A stretch of DNA of 64,000 bases, taken from positions 558,001-622,000 of the forward strand of contig NC_009464.1 of the NCBI RefSeq assembly GCF_000063445.1. The letters are read 5' to 3'. Both the position numbers and the translations under genes were made by a program. The DNA comes from Methanocella arvoryzae MRE50. Lineage in GTDB: Archaea > Halobacteriota > Methanocellia > Methanocellales > Methanocellaceae. Below, one piece after another: positions 16,839 through 24,772 of this stretch. A model generated the notes under the pieces. That model saw only the letters and a list, made by a program, of their open reading frames with translations. It ran no database searches and was not told the DNA's origin. Numbering within the stretch: the first letter of the stretch is position 1; each line of letters opens with the position of its first letter.

Positions 16839-18302
16839 CTACACCTTATCCTGGCTTTCGATCAGCCGGATAATCGCATCCAGGTCTATCGCCGATTCCA
16901 CGATATCTGCCAGCTCGTCATACGGGTCCCTGACGCCCTCCGGACGGACGTACCTGAGGCCTTTTCTCTCGCAGGCATACTTGAGAACTGCGTCGGTAAA
17001 GGATGCGTTATTGAATATGCCGTGGAGGTAGGTACCGAGGATCGTGCCTGAATCGCTGACACAACCGTCGTCGCCGAACGCGGGGCTGTCAGTTCTGGTT
17101 TGCCCCATGTGGATCTCGTAGCCGGTTACAGCCGACCCCCTGATGCCTGCGAGTAGCGGTCCCGCCCCGGTCACGGTTTTCGTGCTCTGGCAGGTGCATT
17201 TCTCGTAACGATCGAATACAGTGGTAACCGGCAGTAAGCCCAGGCCATCGATGGTCTCCGGCATTCCGCCTTCGATGCCGCTGTCGACCACCTGCCGGCC
17301 CAGCATCTGGTAGCCCCCGCAGATACCGATCACAGGTACGCCATCGCTCGCCAGGCTGCAGATTTCCGAGGCTAACGGCGAATTTTTAAGCATCTTGAGA
17401 TCGCTGACAGTGTTCTTGGACCCCGGCAAAATAACGATATCCGGCCGTCCCAGGCTGTCATCCAGCGATACGTACCTGACCCGGGCGATCCGCTCCAGCG
17501 CTTCGAAGTCGGTGAAGTTAGAGATGAGGGGGAAGCGCACGACGGCGATATCGACGTCGAGGAGACCCTCCGGCTTTTTGTCGCCGAGGGATACCGAATC
17601 CTCGGAGGGAATCCGTAATCCCGAATATGGGACAATGCCCATCACTGGTACCCCCGTCAGCTTTTCCAGCTCCCCTACGCCGGAGCCCAGCAGAGACGGG
17701 TCGCCGCAGAACTTGTTGATGATCAGGCCTTTGACGAGCTCCCGATCGCCGGGCGGCAACAGTGCGATAGTCCCGTAGAGGCTGGCGAATACGCCTCCCC
17801 TCTCGATATCCCCGACAAGCAGCACAGGAGAATGAATAGCCCTGGCCAGGGGGATGTTGGCAATATCACGGTCGTACAGGTTGATTTCCGCAGCGCCGCC
17901 CGCCCCTTCCACGACGATCACGTCGTAGTCTTCAGATAGCTTATACAGCGCGTTCAGGGCGATGGCCATCATCGATTCGATCGACTCGTAGTACTGCCCT
18001 ACCACCCGGTCTCCCAGAGGCTTGCCCAGAACTACGACCTGAGAGGTCATGTTACCTTTAGGCTTGAGCAGCACAGGGTTCATCTCAGCCCGGGGTTCTG
18101 CTCCTGCGGCGAAAGCCTGAATGGCCTGAGCGATGCCGATCTCGCTGCCGTCGGCAGTGATCCACGAGTTGTTGCTCATGTTCTGCGCCTTGAACGGCGC
18201 GACACGATACCCTCTGCGCTTTAGTATGCGGCACAGGGCGGTAACAAGAATGCTTTTGCCGACGTGGGACTGAGTGCCGAGAACGGTGAGATAGCGGGCC
18301 AT
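16839..18302 (-). CDS. cobQ: Adenosylcobyric acid synthase CbiP/CobQ
   Basis: This 487-residue glutamine-dependent amidotransferase adds four amides to adenosylcobyrinate a,c-diamide. The N-terminal dethiobiotin-synthetase-like domain has the P-loop variant GTQSHVGKSILVTALCR and KAQNMSNNS. The C-terminal triad GATase domain has IGICGGYQMLG (nucleophile Cys) and GTYLHGIF with the catalytic His. The length is standard. It lies a few kilobases from the B12 import and lower-loop genes but in its own transcription unit. Confidence 0.96.
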   Translation of the reverse strand: MARYLTVLGTQSHVGKSILVTALCRILKRRGYRVAPFKAQNMSNNSWITADGSEIGIAQAIQAFAAGAEPRAEMNPVLLKPKGNMTSQVVVLGKPLGDRVVGQYYESIESMMAIALNALYKLSEDYDVIVVEGAGGAAEINLYDRDIANIPLARAIHSPVLLVGDIERGGVFASLYGTIALLPPGDRELVKGLIINKFCGDPSLLGSGVGELEKLTGVPVMGIVPYSGLRIPSEDSVSLGDKKPEGLLDVDIAVVRFPLISNFTDFEALERIARVRYVSLDDSLGRPDIVILPGSKNTVSDLKMLKNSPLASEICSLASDGVPVIGICGGYQMLGRQVVDSGIEGGMPETIDGLGLLPVTTVFDRYEKCTCQSTKTVTGAGPLLAGIRGSAVTGYEIHMGQTRTDSPAFGDDGCVSDSGTILGTYLHGIFNNASFTDAVLKYACERKGLRYVRPEGVRDPYDELADIVESAIDLDAIIRLIESQDKV

Positions 18303-18373
18303 AGTTGATCAATTTAAATTGACTATAGTAAAATATAGTTGCCGGGTGAACATGCGGGGTGAACCGTAAAAAT

Positions 18374-19189
18374 ATGTCAGATGGACGTATAGTTACTCGT
18401 ATGTCTCAACAATCAGCCCGTTTTGTGGGTGAGCGTCTGGAGAAGGCCGGACGTCTTCACCTCAAGCCCCTGTGCATCTACAGCCCGGCAGAAATGCCCC
18501 ATGGCATCGCCCGTGTTTCCGATCTGGTCAAAGAAGGTGACCGTTGCCTGGCTAAAGCCGTGCTGCTGGTCGCGGCAGGAGAGGCGGCTGCCGTAGGCTA
18601 CACGGCAGGTGAAAAAGGAATATGCTTTGGAGCGCTAACCTTCCTGGGCCTGGCGGAGATGTCCGACCAGATGATGATCGACGTCGCGGTGAGCGGCGAG
18701 GACGCTGCATACATGAAGGCATCACCGGAAGTTTGCAGGGAAACAGTCCGGAGTATCGGGAAGATCACTCCACCGGGCAGGCACCTGGTTATCAGCACCT
18801 GTGAGGCTGCGGGCGACGTGCGGCCGCTCTCTTACCTGTGCTTCGGCAACGCTGAGCAGATCAGGAACCTCTGCGGCCTTATCCACTTCGGCAGCGGCCC
18901 GGCTTTCGGGCAGATCGATTCACCCTGGGGCTCAAACTGTTCGCTGTTTATCACGTACCCTGCCGGCATGGCTGCAGGAGCCCCAAAGGGTCATGCCTTC
19001 ATCGGCCCGACGGCGATCGACGGGAATCCGTGGTTCCCTGCGGACCTGATGTCGCTGGGCATACCTGCTGCAATGGCTGAGAGAATGGCTGGAGACGTGG
19101 AGAAATCATTCGTCACCATGCGGCCTGAGATGGCATACCCGGCAGAGCATGATTCCCAGGTTTCGAATGCCTTAAGCAGAAGGCATTAA
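18374..19189 (+). CDS. DUF169 family protein
   Basis: This protein of about 271 residues belongs to the DUF169 family. Recognisable parts are LKPLCIYSPAEMP, CHARACTER-rich ICFGALTFLGL, and SCSLF-like NCSLFITYPAGMAAGAPKG near the C-terminus. The function is unknown; family members often sit beside corrinoid or metal transport genes, as here just before btuF. A GGGGTGA ribosome-site-like stretch precedes the ATG at 18374; GTG 18359 and ATG 18401 are alternatives. Confidence 0.75.
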   Translation: MSDGRIVTRMSQQSARFVGERLEKAGRLHLKPLCIYSPAEMPHGIARVSDLVKEGDRCLAKAVLLVAAGEAAAVGYTAGEKGICFGALTFLGLAEMSDQMMIDVAVSGEDAAYMKASPEVCRETVRSIGKITPPGRHLVISTCEAAGDVRPLSYLCFGNAEQIRNLCGLIHFGSGPAFGQIDSPWGSNCSLFITYPAGMAAGAPKGHAFIGPTAIDGNPWFPADLMSLGIPAAMAERMAGDVEKSFVTMRPEMAYPAEHDSQVSNALSRRH

Positions 19190-19287
19190 TGCTATTTTTT
19201 CTATTCATATTCGCATTTAGTATGAAAAATTGATAAACTATTAATACTATACCTCGAATACGCTCTTTATTCGCTTATACCACAAAC

Positions 19288-19303
19288 GGGAGGAATACGT
19301 ATC
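19288..19303 (+). promoter_or_regulatory. Strong ribosome-binding site leading to an apparent AUC start (btuF)
   Basis: GGGAGG at 19288-19293 is followed after seven bases by ATC (19301), which is in frame with the signal peptide of the next gene. There is no ATG, GTG or TTG in this frame between the stop at 19223 and GTG 19349, which lies inside the signal peptide. Confidence 0.55.
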
Positions 19304-20368
19304 AGACAGACAACACTAATAATTACAGCCTGCGTTCTACTGCTGGCGGTGCTGCTCTCCGGCTGCACCCAGCCTGCAACCCCGACGCCGGCTCCCGGTG
19401 ACAATACTTCTTCTACAGGAGTCACGATTACGGACACTAACGGCAACGTGATCACCCTGCCCTCGACGGCAGACAGAATAGTGGTGTCCAACTCGGACGC
19501 CGCAGAGGTGCTGATCGCAATCGGCGCTAAAGACAGGATAGTGGGCGTGGCCAGCATCGTCAAGAAGAACCCGACAGTGGGCCCGCTGGTAGCAGACATG
19601 GCCGACGTGGGCGACTGGCAGAACCCCAACCTGGAGCAGATTGCACAACTGCAGCCGGACGTGATCGTCACTTACGCCAGCTCTAAGCCTAAGAACGCTG
19701 ATCAGCTCGCCCTGATCAACGTCTCGATCGTCCAGCTTGACTGCGGCAACCTGAACACCCTGGCAAATGACATCCGGACGATGGGAACGCTGACTGGCAA
19801 CAGCCAGCAGGCAGAGGACTTCGCCAGGTTCGTCGATGAAAACGTAGACCTGGTGAAGAACAGGACTGCAAACGTGACCGAGGACCAGAAGCCGAAGGTG
19901 TACTGGGAGAACAACAAGCCGTTCACCACAGCGGGATACCTCTCGGGCGGCGACGTGCTGATCACCACGGCCGGCGGCCGGAACCTCGCCCACGACATGA
20001 GCAACGCTTCAGGCGGATACGTGTACATGAGCGCGGAGAACATCCTGCCGAACAACCCGGACGTCATCATCAAGTACAACGGCTACACGGTCGGCGGCGA
20101 CACCGTTCAGAATTACACGGCCATCCGTGACGAGGTCATGAACAGGACGGGCATAGCAGGCGTCAAGGCAGTGAACGACAACCAGGTATACGTGCTCTCG
20201 TCTACCATTACCTATGGTGCCAAGAGCCCGATCGGCCTGCTGTATGTGGCTAAGATCCTGTACCCCGAGACCTTTGCAGACATCGACCCGGCGGTAAAGC
20301 TGGACGAGTACGCAGAGAGGTTCGTGCCTGGCACCAACCAGACGCTCGTAATTTACCCGACACCGTAG
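19301..20368 (+). CDS. btuF: Cobalamin ABC transporter substrate-binding lipoprotein BtuF-like
   Basis: This is a cluster A-type periplasmic-binding-protein-fold lipoprotein of about 355 residues. Its signal peptide (RQTTLIITACVLLLAVLLSGC) ends in a lipobox cysteine. ITLPSTADRIVVSNSDAAEVL, LEQIAQLQPDVIVTY and PNNPDVIIKYN are typical of BtuF/FhuD-type proteins. Corrinoid is the likely ligand from the btuCD and cobalamin neighbours; iron-siderophore is the alternative. The signal peptide requires initiation at about 19301, where the codon is ATC. The shorter GTG 19349 start would lose export. A stem-loop separates it from btuC. Confidence 0.82.
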   Translation: MRQTTLIITACVLLLAVLLSGCTQPATPTPAPGDNTSSTGVTITDTNGNVITLPSTADRIVVSNSDAAEVLIAIGAKDRIVGVASIVKKNPTVGPLVADMADVGDWQNPNLEQIAQLQPDVIVTYASSKPKNADQLALINVSIVQLDCGNLNTLANDIRTMGTLTGNSQQAEDFARFVDENVDLVKNRTANVTEDQKPKVYWENNKPFTTAGYLSGGDVLITTAGGRNLAHDMSNASGGYVYMSAENILPNNPDVIIKYNGYTVGGDTVQNYTAIRDEVMNRTGIAGVKAVNDNQVYVLSSTITYGAKSPIGLLYVAKILYPETFADIDPAVKLDEYAERFVPGTNQTLVIYPTP

Positions 20369-20395
20369 CCGGGCCTGAGAGGAGAGGAGGCGTAG

Positions 20396-20425
20396 CCCCA
20401 CGCCAAACAAACCTGTGGCGTGGGG
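20396..20425 (+). promoter_or_regulatory. Perfect 10-bp stem-loop between btuF and btuC
   Basis: CCCCACGCCA and TGGCGTGGGG pair around a 10-base loop, with no T run after the stem. This resembles an intra-operon hairpin that stabilises the upstream btuF message rather than a full terminator. A TATA-like TTTTATATG at 20472-20480 could give btuC a second promoter. Confidence 0.6.
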
Positions 20426-20556
20426 ACCGCCCCGTTCTATGGATGGAAGTGAGACAGGTCTTCTTCCATACTTTTATATGAGATCAGCGGGAATACTTCT
20501 TGCACACTAACAGATAGCCGCAGTAGTACGAAAATTGCGTAAAACGAGGGGTTCGG

Positions 20557-21693
20557 GTGAAAGGTCAGGCACAGACGGCAACGGGAGACGTAGATCAGCT
20601 CTATCGAAAAAGCTACATGCGTAGAGTGAGCCTCCTGATAATCGTCTTCGGCCTCCTCGTGGGTGCATCGCTGGTGGCGGCCTCGGTGGGCACTGCGAAA
20701 ATCACCATTCCCGACGTATTTTTATCGATCATGCATGCGGCGGCCGAAAAGACTGCCGGCATCCCGGTACTGGGATCTGTCTTTGCGCTCTTCGGCCCTC
20801 CGGAAAACGGCATTGCCCAGGTCATCGTCGTCAACATGCGGCTGCCGAGAATACTGCTGGCCATGCTCGCCGGAATCAGCCTGGCAGTGGCAGGCACGGT
20901 CATGCAAGGGACGCTTCGCAATCCCCTGGTGAGTCCGTTCACTCTCGGCCTGGCCTCTGCCGCATCTTTCGGAGCCGCCATCACCATCGTAACAGGTGCG
21001 GGCATCCTCGGGCTCATCATCCCGGGAGGCTCATACTACGACGTGATCGTCAACGCTTTCCTGTTCGGCCTGACCAGCATGATCCTCATCTACGGCATAG
21101 CGAGGATGAGGGGCACGAGTCAGGCAACCCTGATCCTGTCGGGCGTCGTCATCGGGTACATCTTTCAGGCAGGGGTGCTGATCCTCAAGTACTGGTCGAA
21201 CAACGACAGGCTTAAAGACCTGGAGATCTGGCTTATGGGCGGCATGTGGGGCGCCAACTGGGACGCCATCACCATACTGCTTCCCATCACCGCAGTATGC
21301 GTCATCCTCCTGTGCCTGAAGGCATGGGATCTGAACGCCTTATCCGCCGGGGACGACATCGCGAAGAACCTCGGTATCAGGGTCGAGCGGCTGCGGATCT
21401 ACTGCCTGCTGATCGCCACAGTGGCCGCTTCGAGCTGCCTCGCGTTCACGGGCGTCATCGGGTTCATCGGGCTGATGGCCCCGCACATCTGCAGGATGCT
21501 CATAGGCAACGATCACAGGTACCTGATACCCTGCTCCGCGCTCATGGGCGGCCTGATCCTGCTGGTATCGGACACTTTCGCCCGGACCATCCTTAGCCCT
21601 ATCGAAATACCGGTGGGTATCATCATGTACATCGCCGGAGGCATCTTCTTCATGTACCTGATCCTGAGAGGCAAGGACAACCACATCTACTGA
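20557..21693 (+). CDS. btuC: Cobalamin ABC transporter permease BtuC-like
   Basis: This 378-residue FecCD-family permease has about ten transmembrane helices. LPRILLAMLAGISLAVAGTV and MQGTLRNPLVSPFTLGLASA are the family signature. GIRVERLRIYCLLIATVAAS and FIGLMAPHICRMLIGNDHRY contain the coupling region that contacts the ATPase. The start is GTG 20557 after GAGGGGTTCGG. The N-terminal about 25 residues are soluble and slightly longer than usual. It lies 11 bases before btuD. Confidence 0.92.
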   Translation: MKGQAQTATGDVDQLYRKSYMRRVSLLIIVFGLLVGASLVAASVGTAKITIPDVFLSIMHAAAEKTAGIPVLGSVFALFGPPENGIAQVIVVNMRLPRILLAMLAGISLAVAGTVMQGTLRNPLVSPFTLGLASAASFGAAITIVTGAGILGLIIPGGSYYDVIVNAFLFGLTSMILIYGIARMRGTSQATLILSGVVIGYIFQAGVLILKYWSNNDRLKDLEIWLMGGMWGANWDAITILLPITAVCVILLCLKAWDLNALSAGDDIAKNLGIRVERLRIYCLLIATVAASSCLAFTGVIGFIGLMAPHICRMLIGNDHRYLIPCSALMGGLILLVSDTFARTILSPIEIPVGIIMYIAGGIFFMYLILRGKDNHIY

Positions 21694-21704
21694 GGTATCA
21701 CACC

Positions 21705-22475
21705 ATGGAGCTGAAAATCGACGGCCTGGAAGTAAAATACGGGAGCCACAAGGCGCTGGACGGAGTCAGCTTCACTGTGGGCGAGGGCGAAGTAGTGGGC
21801 GTCGTCGGGCCGAACGGATCGGGCAAAAGCACGCTCATCAGATGTATAGCGCAAATTCATAAGCCGAGCCATGGAACGGTATTACTGAACGGCCGGGACG
21901 CGCTGAAGATGGAGCCCGGAGAGATAGCCCGGGTGATCGGCTACGTGCCCCAGAACTTCCACTACCTGTTCTTCTCGACAGTGATGGAAACAGTCATGCT
22001 CGGCCGCAAGCCCCACATCAAGTGGAGGGTCACACCCCACGACCTGGCCATAGTGCAGCAGTCCCTGGAAGCCATGAACATCCGGCACCTCGCGGACAAG
22101 TTCATGGATCAGCTCAGCGGAGGAGAAAAGCAGAAGGTCTACATTGCCCGGGCGCTGGCACAGGAGCCGGAACTGTTCTTATTCGACGAGCCCACCAGCA
22201 ACCTGGACCTGAAGCACCAGATCGATGTGCTGGAGATCACCAGATCGCTGACCCGAACAGGGAAGAAGTCGATGATCGTAGCGCTCCACGATCTCAACCT
22301 CGCGGTCACATACTGCGACAAGATCCTCGTCCTCACCAGGGGTAAGATCTATGCCGCAGGAAAGCCCGAAGAAATTCTCACCCCGCAGACTATCAAAGAC
22401 GTCTACGGCGTGGACGTCTTTATAGTGGAAAGCGCGTACGGGCGGCACATTCTGCCCATCAAGGCAAAAGCCTGA
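21705..22475 (+). CDS. btuD: Cobalamin ABC transporter ATP-binding protein BtuD-like
   Basis: This 256-residue ABC ATPase has an intact Walker A (VGPNGSGKSTLI), Q-loop (VPQNFHYLF), signature (QLSGGEKQKVYIARAL), Walker B with catalytic Glu (LFLFDEPTSNLDL) and switch His (VALHDLNLA). It belongs to the FepC/BtuD branch that energises import by BtuC with BtuF. It ends close to the convergent UbiA-type gene. Confidence 0.93.
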   Translation: MELKIDGLEVKYGSHKALDGVSFTVGEGEVVGVVGPNGSGKSTLIRCIAQIHKPSHGTVLLNGRDALKMEPGEIARVIGYVPQNFHYLFFSTVMETVMLGRKPHIKWRVTPHDLAIVQQSLEAMNIRHLADKFMDQLSGGEKQKVYIARALAQEPELFLFDEPTSNLDLKHQIDVLEITRSLTRTGKKSMIVALHDLNLAVTYCDKILVLTRGKIYAAGKPEEILTPQTIKDVYGVDVFIVESAYGRHILPIKAKA

Positions 22476-22488
22476 AGTACCGGCTCGC

Positions 22489-23406
22489 TTACCGTAAGAA
22501 GGCTGCTATCGATACATCCATGGCTACCAGGAATACCATAAAGCAGCCTACGCTCATTTTGGCGAATCCGGCAGCCGCCACACCTGCGGTCGGCCGGCGG
22601 GCGATCCCGAGTAGTCCCGCTACTAGTAGCAGCACCGAAACGAGGCTTGCTACAAGATAGAGCGCCTGCGCTGTGATCAACCACAGGAACAGAAGATAGA
22701 TGGTCGCCAGCAAATTGGCACCGGCGATCAATACAAGTCCTGCAGAACGGCCCTTTCTCGCGATAAAAGTACGCTTGCCTGCGGCTCTGTCCGCTTCCAT
22801 GTCCGGCAGCTCCACGCTGAGGATAAAAGAGGTGGAGTAAAGCACCAGGACCGGAAGAAAGACAAGAAAAGCCGGTGGCACAGAACCTGCTATTGTGAGA
22901 GCGCCTGCAGCTGGCATCAGTACCCCGACGCCCAGCACAGTGGCGATCTCGCCCAGCCCCCGGTAGGACAGCCTGACGGGAGGCGCTGCGTAATACCAGC
23001 CCAGCAGGTTGGAAAAGATCACGAGGCCGATGTAGGCCGGCGGGTATGAGTAGTACCAGGTGAAGACCGCCCCTGTCACGATGGAAAACGCTGCCAGGCA
23101 GAGCGCAATATAGAGTGCTGCCAGCCTCAGATGAGGATAGTCCCGCAAGATGCCGCTACCGCCCGAAACAGCGTTCGGGTTCGTGTGCAGGTCTGCCTCG
23201 TAGTCGAAAAGGTCGTTGCTGTAATGCATGGACAGGTGACCGGTCACCAGGATCAGGTAACCGATAGCGAGCTTGCCAGTGTGCAATGGACAGCCTGAGC
23301 AGGCGGCGAGAAGAGCCCCAAGCAGATAGAGGACAAGGCCCAGCAGAAGAAACCTAAACCGGCCGAGGCGTATGATAGGGATAATATCGCTACAGCCTGC
23401 CGACAT
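22489..23406 (-). CDS. UbiA-family prenyltransferase
   Basis: This integral membrane protein of about 305 residues has eight to nine helices. It carries the two Asp-rich prenyl-diphosphate/Mg sites NDLFDYEAD (first, near residue 75) and DMEADRAAGKRT (second, near residue 195). The acceptor is unknown; in archaea UbiA proteins make lipid ethers, quinone-like carriers or modified hemes. The start at 23406 (MSAGCSDII) was chosen because 16 further upstream codons lack family character. Confidence 0.85.
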   Translation of the reverse strand: MSAGCSDIIPIIRLGRFRFLLLGLVLYLLGALLAACSGCPLHTGKLAIGYLILVTGHLSMHYSNDLFDYEADLHTNPNAVSGGSGILRDYPHLRLAALYIALCLAAFSIVTGAVFTWYYSYPPAYIGLVIFSNLLGWYYAAPPVRLSYRGLGEIATVLGVGVLMPAAGALTIAGSVPPAFLVFLPVLVLYSTSFILSVELPDMEADRAAGKRTFIARKGRSAGLVLIAGANLLATIYLLFLWLITAQALYLVASLVSVLLLVAGLLGIARRPTAGVAAAGFAKMSVGCFMVFLVAMDVSIAAFLR

Positions 23407-23486
23407 AGTTTGCTCAAGCAGATTTTTAAATGCAGACGTATAAACTATTGTCACGGTAAAAGTAAAACAACCCCAGGGGAAGCTCC

Positions 23487-23870
23487 ATGTCAGACGTAAA
23501 AAAGATCAAGGCGTTTGTCCAGAATGTGCTGGGCTGTGGGTGCTCGGAAGAAGTGTTCAGGATCATCGAAGAGACGCCCGCCGAATACAAAGGCGTCGGC
23601 TACTCGCGGATCAACGTAGGTAATCGTTTACTGGTATACGTGTTCAGGACTGACGATGAGGCTTTCGCCCTTGAACAAATGGAGGAAATCATCCGTGCAG
23701 GCCTGGCAGACAGGGACCGGCATAGCTTCAACAGGTTCCGCCTCGTTTATGCCATGAGGCGGCACGAGGAATTGAGAGACATTGTAGAAAAAGCGTTCGG
23801 CAGCCTTAAAACTGACGATAGGACTCATATACACGTCGTAGACGCAGGAACGGCCGATTTCGGACGTTAA
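23487..23870 (+). CDS. Conserved-looking hypothetical protein with N-terminal cysteine pair
   Basis: This 127-residue soluble protein begins with a VLGCGCSEEVF motif, followed by an alpha/beta pattern (NVGNRLLVYVFRTDDE) and ending in HIHVVDAG. I do not recognise the family. The CGCS pair could bind metal. The ATG follows an AGGGGAAGC ribosome-site stretch. It is divergent from the UbiA gene. Confidence 0.7.
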   Translation: MSDVKKIKAFVQNVLGCGCSEEVFRIIEETPAEYKGVGYSRINVGNRLLVYVFRTDDEAFALEQMEEIIRAGLADRDRHSFNRFRLVYAMRRHEELRDIVEKAFGSLKTDDRTHIHVVDAGTADFGR

Positions 23871-23961
23871 CCGGCCATCAGACCAGGTTTATGGCAGAAC
23901 TGGAGCAGAGCAGGATTGCACGCTTACACTTCGATCGGTTTTTATCGTCTCTAAACCCTCA

Positions 23962-23976
23962 GGATATAGCATATCC
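23962..23976. promoter_or_regulatory. Palindrome upstream of the CxxC-protein array
   Basis: GGATAT-AGC-ATATCC sits about ten bases before a TATA-like GTTTTTATAG (23986-23993), which itself precedes the first ATG (24050) by about 60 bases. It could be an operator for the array. Confidence 0.4.
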
Positions 23977-24049
23977 GAAAGATATGTTTTTATAGTAGTC
24001 CGCTCTTGAATACTATTTGCGGACACAAGCCCGCAAAGAGAGTAATCAA

Positions 24050-24229
24050 ATGATAGAAAATAGAAACAGGGGCCCCAGAAGCTTCGACGGCCCGAGAGAG
24101 ATGCACAAGGCAACTTGTTCTGACTGCGGCAAAGAATGTGAAGTACCCTTCAAACCCGCAGAGGGAAGACCAGTATACTGCCGCGACTGCCTGCCCAAGC
24201 ACAGAAAGCCCAGGGACAGCAGGTTCTAA
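24050..24229 (+). CDS. CxxC-x17-CxxC zinc-binding small protein, copy 1
   Basis: This 59-residue protein has a low-complexity N-terminus rich in Arg/Gly/Pro (NRGPRSFDGPRE), then the four-cysteine module ATCSDCGKE with a second pair YCRDCL exactly 17 residues later, and a basic tail. The spacing matches the CxxC-x17-CxxC small-protein family, presumed to bind zinc and possibly nucleic acid. It is the first of three tandem copies. The start at 24050 was taken over 24017 because the TATA box lies at 23986 and the other copies start at the matching point. Confidence 0.85.
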   Translation: MIENRNRGPRSFDGPREMHKATCSDCGKECEVPFKPAEGRPVYCRDCLPKHRKPRDSRF

Positions 24230-24241
24230 GGAGTGTCAACA

Positions 24242-24430
24242 ATGCGTGACAGTGGATTTAGAGGCCCCAGGAATTTTGGAGGCCCCAGGAACTTCGACGG
24301 CCCGAGAGAGATGCACAAAGCAACCTGCTCTGACTGCGGCAAAGAATGCGAAGTACCCTTCAAACCCGCAGAGGGAAGACCAGTATACTGCCGGGACTGC
24401 CTGCCCAAACACAGGAAGCCCAGGTTCTAA
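24242..24430 (+). CDS. CxxC-x17-CxxC zinc-binding small protein, copy 2
   Basis: This 62-residue paralogue has the same four-cysteine core and basic tail (KHRKPRF). Its N-terminus carries an internal repeat (FRGPRNFGGPRNFDGPRE), so the Arg/Gly/Pro region is expanding by duplication. A TAAGGAG ribosome site overlaps the stop of copy 1, and its ATG lies 12 bases after that stop. Confidence 0.85.
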   Translation: MRDSGFRGPRNFGGPRNFDGPREMHKATCSDCGKECEVPFKPAEGRPVYCRDCLPKHRKPRF

Positions 24431-24442
24431 GGAGTGCCAATA

Positions 24443-24622
24443 ATGCGCGACGGTGGATTCAGGCCCAGGAGCGGCCCCAGGAACTTCGACGGCCCGAGAG
24501 AGATGCACAAAGCAACCTGCTCTGACTGCGGCAAAGAATGCGAAGTACCCTTCAAACCCGCAGAGGGAAGACCAGTATACTGCCGGGACTGCCTGCCCAA
24601 ACACAGGAAGCCCAGGTTCTAA
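24443..24622 (+). CDS. CxxC-x17-CxxC zinc-binding small protein, copy 3
   Basis: This 59-residue paralogue is nearly identical to copy 2 over the cysteine module and differs mainly at the N-terminus (DGGFRPRSGPRN). The same TAAGGAG element is reused between copies. A hairpin terminator follows at 24635, so the three genes make one short transcript. Confidence 0.85.
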   Translation: MRDGGFRPRSGPRNFDGPREMHKATCSDCGKECEVPFKPAEGRPVYCRDCLPKHRKPRF

Positions 24623-24634
24623 ACACAAGAAAGT

Positions 24635-24677
24635 CCGGGGTGAAAACCCCCAAGCTTTCATGTTCTTTTTCTTTAGT
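24635..24677 (+). terminator. Terminator after the CxxC array
   Basis: CCGGGG / CCCC form a short stem around TGAAAA, followed by a T-rich stretch (GTTCTTTTTCTTTAG). Confidence 0.5.
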
Positions 24678-24772
24678 ATTGCACTTGCAGTGGATATTAT
24701 TGCTTGCTGCAACAATTCCACAATATTTAATAATGTTCAAGTTTAATTGATTCCCCAGCGGATGGCTGCCCT

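Larger units (their letters stand above)
24083..24622 (+). repeat. Three near-identical tandem coding repeats
   Basis: Units of about 140 bases beginning TTCGACGGCCCGAGAGAG lie at 24083-24229, 24293-24430 and 24485-24622. Units two and three are almost identical and unit one differs by several silent changes and a short C-terminal insertion. This suggests recent duplication or ongoing gene conversion. Confidence 0.9.

Noticed and set aside
24083-24622. CRISPR-like array
   Set aside because: Repeat units are about 140 bases and coding, with no short-repeat/unique-spacer pattern; they are duplicated genes.
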